Part shown: positions 49,228 through 58,499 of the stretch, piece after piece
Layout of the letters: every line of letters begins with the position of its first letter
How positions within the stretch are numbered: position 1 is the stretch's first letter
Assembly: GCA_037157565.1 (NCBI GenBank)
Contig: JAZHRO010000036.1
Span: 128,968,001 to 129,032,000, forward strand
Direction of reading: 5' to 3'
Length of the DNA stretch: 64,000 nucleotides
From: Thalassia testudinum
Taxonomy: Eukaryota > Streptophyta > Magnoliopsida > Alismatales > Hydrocharitaceae
Position numbers and translations under genes: made by a program
The notes under the pieces: model-generated
Databases searched by the model: none
Told to the model about the DNA's origin: nothing
What the model saw: only the letters and a program-made list of their open reading frames with translations

Positions 49228-49280
49228 TAGCGCAGCGGCGACGCAGCTGCGGGCGAAGCGGAGGTCGCGGGTTCGAGCCG
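49228..49280 (+). other. pol III A-box/B-box-like pair in the LTR of element 3
   Basis: TAGCGCAGCGGC (49228-49239) matches the A-box consensus TRGCNNAGYNGG except the last base, and GGTTCGAGCCG (49270-49280) matches the B-box GGTTCGANNCC except the last base. There are 30 bases between them, a spacing seen in tRNA genes. A full cloverleaf does not fold, so it is not a tRNA gene. The pair is repeated at 55240-55292. Confidence 0.35.
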
Positions 49281-49640
49281 CGGAGAGGGGGTCGAAGGCG
49301 CGGGCGAGCGGGCGCGCACGAGCGTCGGATGAAGATCCAACGGCCGCGCGCACCCGATAGCGCCGACGCGCAATTGGACGCTCTGGTGGGCGCACGATCG
49401 CATGCGGGCGGCGCGCTACGCAGCGGGCACGGACGCGATCTAAGCCGTCCGATCTCGCGATCGGACGGCTGAGACGACGCGGACGTGCGTCTGCGTTACG
49501 CGCGCAGGTAGCCGAGCGGGCGCGCGTGGCGCGGCGGCGACGGCGACGGCGGGGCTTTAGCGACGGTTTTATCCGTCACTAAAGACCCCTTATTTATTAT
49601 TTTGAAGATGTAATGTCCATTTTGCCCCCACTCCTTGCAA

Positions 49641-49650
49641 CTATAAAAGG
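49641..49650 (+). promoter_or_regulatory. TATA box in the 5' LTR of element 3
   Basis: CTATAAAAGG. It is conserved in position in the 3' LTR (55653-55662), the LTR fragment at 6194-6203 and the solo LTR on the minus strand (16631-16640). It lies about 57 bp after the end of a 12-bp near-perfect stem (49555-49584). This marks the likely U3/R boundary just downstream. Confidence 0.75.
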
Positions 49651-50390
49651 AGACCCCCTCCATACGAAATTTTCATCCCTTCCTTCTCCTCTCTACCTCT
49701 CCAAAGCTCAAGAGAAGCTTGTCCCACACCCGGGATGCTTCTCGCGAGATAAAGTCCAAATTTTCGTCCTCCTTCGGAAGTGGATCCCGCGACGACGACG
49801 GCGTGTTGCTTCGTTCCCGTTCTTCTGCTTCGTCCTCCTTCGTCCCGCTTCGTTCTCCTTCGTCCAGGCGTCGTCCCGTCCGGCTCGTCCTCCAAGCGAC
49901 CGTCGAGGAGGATTTCTCTCTCCCTATTCTTTTTACTGCTTTCTAGTATAGATTTACTGCTTTCTAGAGTAGTCTATTCGTCCTCCGAGCGATCGTCGAG
50001 GAGGACATTTCTCCCTCCATTCTTTTAATGCTTTCTAGAGTAATTGTTTTATGTTTTCTAGTTGTAATGAAAGAACTCTTTTATGATAAATTCCTTGTCT
50101 ATTCTACATCTCATTTTGATTTCCATGTATAGTATTCCTTCGCTCTCTCTTACTCCCTCTCTCTCTTTTATTTGTTGTAGATACTTAGATAGTTTAAATT
50201 GAATTTCTTTGTGACAAAATAAAAAGAAACGCGGAGTTTTTAAATCAAACGTTCGCCTCCCTGTGTTCGACCCGGAATTCTTATTTCGGTATAAATTTTA
50301 TTTGTTGAACACGAATCCTTCGCTTTCGAACTACAACGACGGGTTTTTCCAAAAACCAAACACGTTAGCGTAGATTCTCGCTCAACATTT

Positions 50391-50408
50391 TGGCGCCGTT
50401 GCCGGGGA
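50391..50408 (+). other. primer-binding site of element 3 (tRNA-Asp)
   Basis: TGGCGCCGTTGCCGGGGA, an exact match to the complement of the tRNA-Asp 3' end as used by Athila elements. It begins three bases after the 5' LTR. Confidence 0.93.
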
Positions 50409-50549
50409 AGCAACGCTCTTTGATTTCTCTTCGCGTTTTGTAACTTACAAATCATTTACCTCACTTTTCTCCTTTCTTATTGTAATTGCAGGTACTCTTT
50501 CGAGACAGGCAAAAGCGGTAGATCGGAGTAAAGTGCTGTGGAAGGTTTT

Positions 50550-51545
50550 GTAAGTTACCCCCCACCTCCCACCCATTAGATTTCATTTCATCACATAATA
50601 ATTCAAACATCAATCAACCTAGGTGTTCTTATAAACTCTAAGGTTAGATTGTTTGTTGTTTGACATCCATACTCACTCCAACCCCCACATTAAAAAAAGA
50701 AAAAAATAAAAAAAATCTCACAGAGGTACACAACCTCATCTGATTTTCTAACTCAACCGGTAAACCAATCTTAGGAGCCGGTACACACATCCAAACACAT
50801 AATTGAGTAAGAAATCAGATTAGGTAATCATTTGTGTGCCTAATTAGGTGGTGCATCAGGCCAGTTGTTTGAGTTGTTTGGGCCGCACCACTTCAAATAA
50901 AATCAACTCATCTAGTAGCTGCCAATTAGGTTCAACTCTTAGGGATCTACCAGGCACTCCACATTCTTTTTAAACTTTAAAGGAAAATATCTTCACCTGT
51001 GCTTGCAAAACCTGGTGTGCCAATGAAACTTGATTGAAAACACCTAAAGTTGAATCCTAAAAGCTACTAAGCAAGATTTGAACCTTAAAATTCACCACAT
51101 CAAAAATAATCTTACTTGAAAACCACTGGTTGTGCACGCACACACAAAGCAATCAATCATTAAGGGCACAACCCATTTAAAGGGCCCATCACATTCCAAA
51201 GCACGTTCAAACCTAGCCCTAAATAAAACAGAGTAGACGTTGACCTTAAGGATTGGACTCGCTCTTCAGAACTCAGAACGAGATTATTTTCGATTAGTCT
51301 GTTTCTACTGTTCAATCTGATGTCTAGCTAGGGGAGCAGAGTCAAACGATCGCGGCTGGGGGGTACACTAGGAACCGGAGGCGCAAGCCGAAGGAAGAAC
51401 CTTCTCCCCAGTCCCTCCTTCTAACTGGTTGGATTGAACAGACAGAAGTAGATCAAATCGTTCCTTTATCTCAAGACGGGTTTTGAGAGTCTGTAGGTCT
51501 GTAGGCTAACCCATTTAAGGACAGGTTTGATTGTTTGTATTGCAG
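50550..51545 (+). other. predicted leader intron of element 3
   Basis: Donor GTAAGT at 50550 and acceptor TTGTTTGTATTGCAG ending at 51545, just 25 bases before the first ATG of the ORF. Splicing would remove about 1 kb of leader with several upstream ATGs. It is a prediction from the splice-site strings only. Confidence 0.4.
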
Positions 51546-51570
51546 GGCACCTTTCTTCCTCCCGTATCTC

Positions 51571-53385
51571 ATGAATCCTTCCACATATTTCACACATTCC
51601 CGCTCTTTCCCTCCTGTTGTAAATTATCCTCAACATGACGATTATCCCAATTCGTATTGTAATAGACTATCAGTTAGTTGGGATAATTCGGATTGGGGAT
51701 ACAATTCCGGACCCCCGTGTTTAGGGTCTAACCCTGAACACTTTGATTCTCAATTCTATCCTTCTCAGGGTTGCATCGATTATAGATCGTCCTCCTTTCA
51801 TGAACAACCTAATGCGATCTACAATCAAGAAGGATACACTGATCCTTACCCATCCTCTGATTTCACTGCCTTTAGGTCATCTCCATCTTTTGAACAATCT
51901 GAAATGACCTATTATCAGGATGGGTATAACGAATCTCAATTCGTTAATTCCTCTACATTGATGTCAAACCCGCCCAACCCTGAACCAACTCATTTGGTTC
52001 AGGTTAATCAGGTTCAAGATAAGGTTCTGGCTAACTTGAGGAATATCATTCAATCTTTAGAAGTTCAGCCAATACCTTGCATTGAGAGATTGGAGCCCCT
52101 GATTGAAATGATTGATGATTTAAACAAGTCTTTGTTGGATTGGCTCCAGGATGTTAAGGATAAGAACCCGGGTGAGTTTTTACTTGGGAAATTAGCGAAA
52201 TTGAGGATGAGATTCGTGGTTGCTTTGATTCAATCTTGGAATAATTCCCAGGATGAACTCTCTTCAGGAAAGCCAATGACAGAACCCGCTCAGGCACCTG
52301 TTGGGGGGAACACGTGTTACGAAGCTGACCAGATTGAATTAAAGCAACCAATTAAGGATGATCTGATTTCTTCACCTGAGATCCCTGAGCCGGGTTACGA
52401 GAAAACGTATGTCTCCTGGGAACACAAAGTGACAACTGATTTTGGGACATACATTGATACGGATCCTGATTTCTTTGATGGTGAAGATTCAAGTTGCGAA
52501 GTCTCACACGAGTTTTCAAATCACGATTTTTGTGAGACGATTGGGCCTGAGGAATCTGATAGATCATTTGATAGCCCAATAACTGAGGAAACTGATCTTA
52601 TTAGGGCACACGATACAGATCCAGAATCGCATTTTCTGGAGGAATCAATTCAATGCCCTGATTATCAGTTACACCCTGTTGAGCTTATTGATGATTTTAA
52701 TTCTGAGATAATTAGACCCAAGTCAATTTTGATTCTGCCACATCATTTACACTTGGAGATTCCAGACGGGGTGATGAATATACAAGATGTCCTGGAATTT
52801 GATACACTTAATGAGGAGGATAGGAGCGGGGAAGTTCTAATTTGGGAAGTTAATTTTGGAGGAAATGGAAGATTGAGTCGAAGGGTTCCTTTTAAGCTGA
52901 AACCATCAAATCAGAACCCTTACGACATTTGTTTCGAGGATGTCAAACTCAAGCACACATTTAACGATTATCCTTTTGAGCTTCAATTCTCTGTAACCCG
53001 ACATTTTGGCCTTGGGTTGCATCCTCACAAATCGCAGGCCCGACCCCGCTTGCATTCTGATTTTAGGTTTTGGGTAATTTTTATCCAGAACCTAAGATAT
53101 TCTCGATTATGGGGTGTGGGTCTGCACCACAATCTGGTCCACATCTGTGGACCTCTGCTGACAGGTCAGAGGATTCTTCTGTTTATTCTAATTCTGACCT
53201 ACACATGTGAATTCTTCATTTCTTTTCTTTGTATAGTGTGCCTAGCTGAAGGCACTAAACTCAGCACATATACAGTTCTTTTTCATTTTCATCTTGGAGC
53301 GGACCCGATATCCACGCAATTCAGGTGCTTTCTATGCTTTTCCACTCTGTTTTGTCTTTTTAATACAATGAGGACATTGCATTAG
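51571..53385 (+). CDS. unrecognised ORF of the non-autonomous element 3
   Basis: About 604 codons from the first ATG (51571). The frame is open 36 bases further upstream but without ATG. I recognise no gag, protease, RT, RNase H, integrase or envelope motif. The first 140 residues are rich in Ser, Tyr, Asn, Pro and Gln with repeated FEQSEMTYYQDGY/HEQPNAIYNQEGY-like units. Residues about 150-230 look helical (VLANLRNIIQSLEVQ, IEMIDDLNKSLLDWLQDV). The middle is strongly acidic (Asp/Glu/Ser). Near the C-terminus a hydrophobic run (RILLFILILTYTCEFFISFLC) could be a membrane segment. The stop TAG falls inside the conserved ATGAGGACATTGCA motif context (codons M-R-T-L-H-stop). The intact frame in a young element suggests recent selection or recent birth. 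Function unknown. Confidence 0.7.
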   Translation: MNPSTYFTHSRSFPPVVNYPQHDDYPNSYCNRLSVSWDNSDWGYNSGPPCLGSNPEHFDSQFYPSQGCIDYRSSSFHEQPNAIYNQEGYTDPYPSSDFTAFRSSPSFEQSEMTYYQDGYNESQFVNSSTLMSNPPNPEPTHLVQVNQVQDKVLANLRNIIQSLEVQPIPCIERLEPLIEMIDDLNKSLLDWLQDVKDKNPGEFLLGKLAKLRMRFVVALIQSWNNSQDELSSGKPMTEPAQAPVGGNTCYEADQIELKQPIKDDLISSPEIPEPGYEKTYVSWEHKVTTDFGTYIDTDPDFFDGEDSSCEVSHEFSNHDFCETIGPEESDRSFDSPITEETDLIRAHDTDPESHFLEESIQCPDYQLHPVELIDDFNSEIIRPKSILILPHHLHLEIPDGVMNIQDVLEFDTLNEEDRSGEVLIWEVNFGGNGRLSRRVPFKLKPSNQNPYDICFEDVKLKHTFNDYPFELQFSVTRHFGLGLHPHKSQARPRLHSDFRFWVIFIQNLRYSRLWGVGLHHNLVHICGPLLTGQRILLFILILTYTCEFFISFLCIVCLAEGTKLSTYTVLFHFHLGADPISTQFRCFLCFSTLFCLFNTMRTLH

Positions 53386-53400
53386 ATAGGCATGGGGGGA
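53368..53400 (+). promoter_or_regulatory. ATGAGGACATTGCA motif with internal polypurine-like run, element 3
   Basis: ATGAGGACATTGCA at 53368-53381 is followed by AGGCATGGGGGGA at 53388-53400, about 1.24 kb before the 3' LTR. The same pair occurs in elements 1 (2395-2429) and 2 (31803-31771, minus). It may be a second plus-strand priming site. Confidence 0.55.
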
Positions 53401-53807
53401 TGGATATTTATCTTTGAATTCATTCGTCAGCTCCGTAGATTTGTTTTATTTTTATTAAAAAAAAAATAAAAAAAAAAATCAAAATTAGGAAAGAGAATTT
53501 GGGTTTAAGAAAATTTTCGATCTTAAGAAATACTATATTATGTTCTGAACACAAAGACCCTTCAGGTCTTTGGACTTAATCAGCCCGTATATCCACTAAA
53601 ATGTGGATTTGTTTTTCAAGTTCTCGCCAACTTGAATTTTATTTTAATTGGAGTAAATAAGTTTGGGTGATAAGTACACGACTTATCAACCCACCCTCTG
53701 ATGTGAGGGAATTTTGAGTCTTAAGCATCTACACACTTTCTTTGCACAGACCCGTTGTTTGGCGATTTTAACGGAAATTGGGTAGCTAATGAACCTTCTA
53801 GGGTAAT

Positions 53808-54055
53808 ATGGCTGGCAAGTTATCGTGGGTAACAGCCCATAGGTAGGTTGTCCAGAGCCCAGTCACTGACCTTTCTCTTTTTGCTGCCTTTAGGTAAATC
53901 TTAGACCAGGGAAGCCACCTACTTAAAAAAAAAAAAAAAAAATCAAAAAAGAGAAAAGAACAAAAAGAAATAAGCCACACTTCGCCGCACGAGTATGGCT
54001 GGCAAGTTGTCGGTGGTAACAGCTCATCGACCGGTTGTCCAGAACCCAGCTCAGA
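53808..54055 (+). repeat. direct repeat in the 3' non-coding zone of element 3
   Basis: Two copies of a ~50-bp unit (TATGGCTGGCAAGTT..., ending GGTTGTCCAGA.CCCAG) at about 53808-53862 and 53993-54048, separated by an A-rich stretch. They are similar in position to the repeats in the 3' zones of elements 1 and 2. Confidence 0.7.
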
Positions 54056-54599
54056 AAATGCACTAAAAATTCCCAACACACTTAGGAAGAAGCGGAGAAG
54101 TAGAATAAACCGGGGAGATATACACTGGATTCACCCTTGTGTTGACCCCGTTAAAAAAAAAAATAAAAGTAGGGAGAAAGCTACCGGTTGTAAAGATACA
54201 CCTTTAGGCAGAATTCTTTTTGAGGTCACCTAGAGGCGTAGAAATCCGAAGTCCGTTTTAATTGCCGGTCAACGAGTCTATCACAATCACAATAAGATGC
54301 TTAAAACTTAGGGTTCTCATCAAATCTTGGGTGAGTTGAATGGCCGTAGAAAGCCACTCTTAAACCCTAAAATTTGAAAATCCAAAAAAAAAAAAAAAGA
54401 AAAAAAAAAAAGAGAGTAAAAACAGAAAAAGAAATTTTTCTTTGAATAAGGCGAGGCTTGAGGCGGTCTGCATTTTGGCTGATACCCGGGAACTGTTGTG
54501 TCTTTGAAAGTTCAGTTCTTAAGTAGACAATTTCTTAATGATTAAAAATAACTCAGGTCCAAATAATCTAACCTAATTCTTTTATAAATAGCATATAGT

Positions 54600-54636
54600 T
54601 TTTGCTAGGGACTAGCAAAAGATAGGCATGGGGGTA
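54600..54636 (+). promoter_or_regulatory. stem-loop plus polypurine tract of element 3
   Basis: Stem TTTTGCTA (54600-54607), loop GGGAC, stem TAGCAAAA (54613-54620), then AGGCATGGGGGTA adjoining the 3' LTR at 54637. Confidence 0.8.
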
Positions 54637-56400
54637 TGATGTAAACACATTTACACTACTTAAAATGTCTATTTATGCATGTTCTTAAGCATAGGATTGC
54701 ATTTCATGATATAAATATTGCATTACATGCATCATCTTGCATTTAGAGTAGTTTGAATAAAATGGAGGTTAATTGTCTCCTTTTATGTGCTTGGACAGGG
54801 CAAATATTTTATCGGGGCCTCGGATCAAAGATCCAACCGTATGGATATGATCAGGGCGACGATTGGAGTTCAACGACTCCAAGATCGCCCTAATCAGGCA
54901 TCCGTAGCATCAGATAGAGACCGGGGAACCCTAGAAGATCAAGGGCCAGGATGGTGTAAATCCGCACTTCAGATGGAAAATCCGACCACACGGATGAATT
55001 CGGATCGACGATCGCAGCCGAACGACACAAAAATCGAGTCAATCCGACATCCGTGGCACCATCTACAACTTCCAGAAGATGGACGGCCAAGATAGCGCCA
55101 CGTGGCGCCATCCCAGCTGCCCAATCGGCCGCGGGGGTCCTGTGAAGACTGCGCACCGTCTCCTCTCCGCCGTTGGATCTCGATCCAACGGCTGCGGTCG
55201 CGCGCGTTTAAAAACGTCCGCGCGACCATTTCGCCCGCGTAGCGCAGCGGCGACGCAGCTGCGGGCGAAGCGGAGGTCGCGGGTTCGAGCCGCGGAGAGG
55301 GGGTCGAAGGCGCGGGCGAGCGGGCGCGCACGAGCGTCGGATGAAGATCCAACGGCCGCGCGCGCCCGATAGCGCCGACGCGCAATTGGACGCTCTGGTG
55401 GGCGCGCGATCGCACGCGGGCGGCGCGCTACGCAGCGGGCGCGGACGCGATCTAAGCCGTCCGATCTCGCGATCGGACGGCTGAGACGACGCGGACGTGC
55501 GTCTGCGTTACGCGCGCAGGTAGCCGAGCGGGCGCGCGTGGCGCGGCAGCGACGGCGACGGCGGGGCTTTAGCGACGGTTTTATCCGTCACTAAAGACCC
55601 CTTATTTATTATTTTGAAGATGTAATGTCCATTTTGCCCCCACTCCTTGCAACTATAAAAGGAGACCCCCTCCATACGAAATTTTCATCCCTTCCTTCTC
55701 CTCTCTACCTCTCCAAAGCTCAAGAGAAGCTTGTCCCACACCCGGGATGCTTCTCGCGAGATAAAGTCCAAATTTTCGTCCTCCTTCGGAAGTGGATCCC
55801 GCGACGACGACGGCGTGCTGCTTCGTTCCCGTTCTTCTGCTTCGTCCTCCTTCGTCCTGCTTCGTTCTCCTTCGTCCAGGCGTCGTCCCGTCCGGCTCGT
55901 CCTCCAAGCGACCGTCGAGGAGGATTTCTCTCTCCCTATTCTTTTTACTGCTTTCTAGTATAGATTTACTGCTTTCTAGAGTAGTCTATTCGTCCTCCGA
56001 GCGATCGTCGAGGAGGACATTTCTCCCTCCATTCTTTTAATGCTTTCTAGAGTAATTGTTTTATGTTTTCTAGTTGTAATGAAAGAACTCTTTTATGATA
56101 AATTCCTTGTCTATTCTACATCTCATTTTGATTTCCATGTATAGTATTCCTTCGCTCTCTCTTACTCCCTCTCTCTCTTTTATTTGTTGTAGATACTTAG
56201 ATAGTTTAAATTGAATTTCTTTGTGACAAAATAAAAAGAAACGCGGAGTTTTTAAATCAAACGTTCGCCTCCCTGTGTTCGACCCGGAATTCTTATTTCG
56301 GTATAAATTTTATTTGTTGAACACGAATCCTTCGCTTTCGAACTACAACGACGGGTTTTTCCAAAAACCAAACACGTTAGCGTAGATTCTCGCTCCTACA
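54637..56400 (+). repeat. 3' LTR of element 3 (family C)
   Basis: 1764 bp, TGATGTAAACAC to CTCCTACA, with the TATA box at 55653-55662. It differs from the 5' LTR mainly by C/T and G/A changes at CpG sites. Confidence 0.93.
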
Positions 56401-57020
56401 ACGGGTCCTCCTCCAATGACCACTGAGTTCAATCTGAGCTCATCTTTACACATGTTATCTATGTAGGTGCGAGAGAGAGCAAGAGAGGGACAAGAAGGTC
56501 ACAGTGGAGGAAGGATTGGTGCAGTATGTGTACTCTATGTGTGATCATGAAATAAAGAGTGAAAGATAGAGAAAGACAGGGGAAGGATAAGAGGACGACA
56601 TGGAGGTGGTAGTGTGGTGGTTGTTGTTGCAGGTGTGTGTGTTTGTGAGGCCAAAAGAGTGAGGAAGTGGAGAACACACAAGTGGTGATGGTGGAAGTAT
56701 GTGTGCTTTATTGTGGGGTGAGTGGGGTGTGTTGCTATTTGTGCAAGGGTGTGTGCCTGTGAGGGAGAGAAGAGAGGAAATGAGGATGGCAGGGAACAAG
56801 CTTGAGGGAGTAGGCTTAGAAAGCCTGTAAGCCCATCCGTAAGGATGGACGCGAGGAGGAGAGAGGGGACAAGCTTGCCAAGCCTATCTCCCATGATGTA
56901 AAAGACAGTTTGGGATGAGACAGGGTTGGCAGTCTCATCTCATGCCGCCATTTCTAATCCCTTCCATCACTTGCCCTCCATTCTCATTATGTGGGACCCC
57001 ATTCCCCTTAAAATTTTCTA
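56401..57020. repeat. right arm of the large imperfect palindrome
   Basis: Inverted counterpart of 47950-48624. Matched blocks run from near the target duplication outward to about 57020, beyond which similarity fades. No gene. Confidence 0.72.
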
Positions 57021-57194
57021 ATAATAAACTGCTAGATAATGATGATGACTTGGTCAAGCTAGAAATATTGTGCCTCTTGCATTGCGCATCGATACAATCT
57101 TCTCTGCAAATGAGGATTCAAATTTTTAAGCAACACATGGGCTTCCATGCTCTTTGAGAAGGGGCTCCTACAAAAATCCTCTTGTGACGACCCA

Positions 57195-57709
57195 ACATCT
57201 TATGGTATCGAGTCTCAAATTCAAACCCAAATTACTCATTGTCCAACACATAAACATGAGAAATACAACCATAATCAAATAACATAACTAACCAAAGTAT
57301 TCAAAACTAATAAATTTGGAGACGCAATTTTTGCATCCCTTCAACCTCACCTTCTTGTCACCTTGCTTCTCCATGCGTATCCCATGCACGTGGGGAAAAG
57401 GAGAAGGGCCACCATCTTCAGTGATCACCAACCTCCATGTGCATAGGTTATGCATGGAGAAGAAGCGGAGGGAGGAGAAGATAAGGTTGAAAAAATGTAA
57501 AAATTGCATCTCAAAATTTATTAGTTTTGATTATTTCATTTTGGTCCTTGTGAAGAATAAATTCTCTAGTTAGACCTAACGACCAACTATATTTCACACT
57601 TTATTCTTTAGTTAGTTATGCTATTTGATTATGACTGTGTTTCTCATTTTTATGTGTTGGACAATGAGTGATACAAGTTTGAAATCCACGACCCGATACC
57701 ATAAGATGT
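57195..57709. mobile_element. foldback (hairpin) MITE-like element
   Basis: ACATCTTATGGTATCG (57195-57210) is repeated inverted at 57694-57709. Pairing continues inward through ACTCATTGTCCAACACATAAA, ATAATCAAATA.CATAACTAAC, ACTAATAAATTT and CTTCTCCATGC to a small loop near 57400-57430. The right arm has an extra insertion of about 80 bp. No coding capacity. The family is not recognised. A transcript would form a long hairpin. Confidence 0.75.
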
Positions 57710-58086
57710 CAAGTCAGAGCTTATTGTCCCACTATGAGAAAAGGAGAAGCAACCTAAATCAAATGAACACTCATATGTGACCAACCAGCTTATGAGTGAA
57801 CTAAGTTCCTTCTCTCCGATCAAAACCCTAGCCTTACTTGTAACATTAATCAAGAATGTTGATTCCTTATATATTGGTCAAGGATTTCTAGCCCTTAATG
57901 CTAACCCTATTGGAGATGTTTTGTCTTGAGACGATAGATTAAGCATTAGGATTTTCTGAAAGTAATACCTTATAAGACCAATTGATTTAAAAGGAAAATT
58001 AATCATCCTATTAGTAGTTTCACTTATAATATTTGATGGATAATGGGTAATTCGGATTTAGAATCCATGGTTGGATACCATAAGAT
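57710..58086. other. non-coding spacer ending in a third copy of the hairpin end
   Basis: 58025-58084 (GATGGATAATGGGTAA ... GGTTGGATACCATAAGAT) resembles the right arm of the 57195-57709 hairpin. The CACTA element begins immediately after it. Confidence 0.5.
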
Positions 58087-58499
58087 CACTACTACAAAAG
58101 GTGCATTTTGCGGCACTTTCTTTGCGACGATTTTCAAACTGTCGCTAATGGTTGTATCCAATGACGATTATTTATGTAACAGTCGCCTAAAGCCCGGTCA
58201 ATCCGCCCCCTTGTATGGCAGAGGCAAGTTAGATTTCAAGTATTCAGTGACGATTTCAAAAATATTGCCGAATACTTATGGGAACGGGTATTAAGTTACC
58301 GTCGCTAAAAGTGTCCTGGATTTTACTTTTCACACATGTGAAATAAATTTTAATTGATTCGGCAACCATAGTTTTAAAACTGTTGTCAATAGTATGTTGG
58401 ATTTTTGTTTTGATGCACGAGGAATATTTTTTTTATTCAATCAATGACATTTTGTAAAAAATCATCGCCAATGTTAGTGTATTAGGGTGACTTTCACCC

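Larger units (their letters stand above)
48625..50387 (+). repeat. 5' LTR of element 3 (family C)
   Basis: 1763 bp, TGATGTAAACAC to CTCAACA. A very GC-rich block (49080-49560) holds two perfect hairpins. The TATA box CTATAAAAGG is at 49641-49650. CCCGGGATGCT, CTCCAAGCGACCGTCGAGGAGG and CTCCCTGTGTTCGACCC (50257-50273) follow. Confidence 0.93.
48620..56405 (+). mobile_element. young non-autonomous LTR retrotransposon, family C (element 3)
   Basis: 48625-56400 is flanked by perfect acggg duplications (48620-48624 and 56401-56405). LTRs 48625-50387 and 54637-56400 differ by only about 10 substitutions plus a change at the last few bases (hand count, about 0.6%). The internal part is 4.25 kb with a perfect tRNA-Asp primer site, one open frame of about 604 codons, the ATGAGGACATTGCA motif, stem-loop and polypurine tract. 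There is no protease, RT, RNase H or integrase. It must use enzymes in trans, most likely of Athila-like relatives, given the shared priming signals. Confidence 0.93.

Noticed and set aside
49228..49290. tRNA gene
   Set aside because: A- and B-box-like strings are present, but the T-arm pairs with a one-base shift and the acceptor and anticodon stems do not form.
49051..49403. Arg/Ala-rich open frames on both strands of the element 3 LTRs
   Set aside because: GC-rich LTR sequence with few stops in any frame. No codon constraint or domain.
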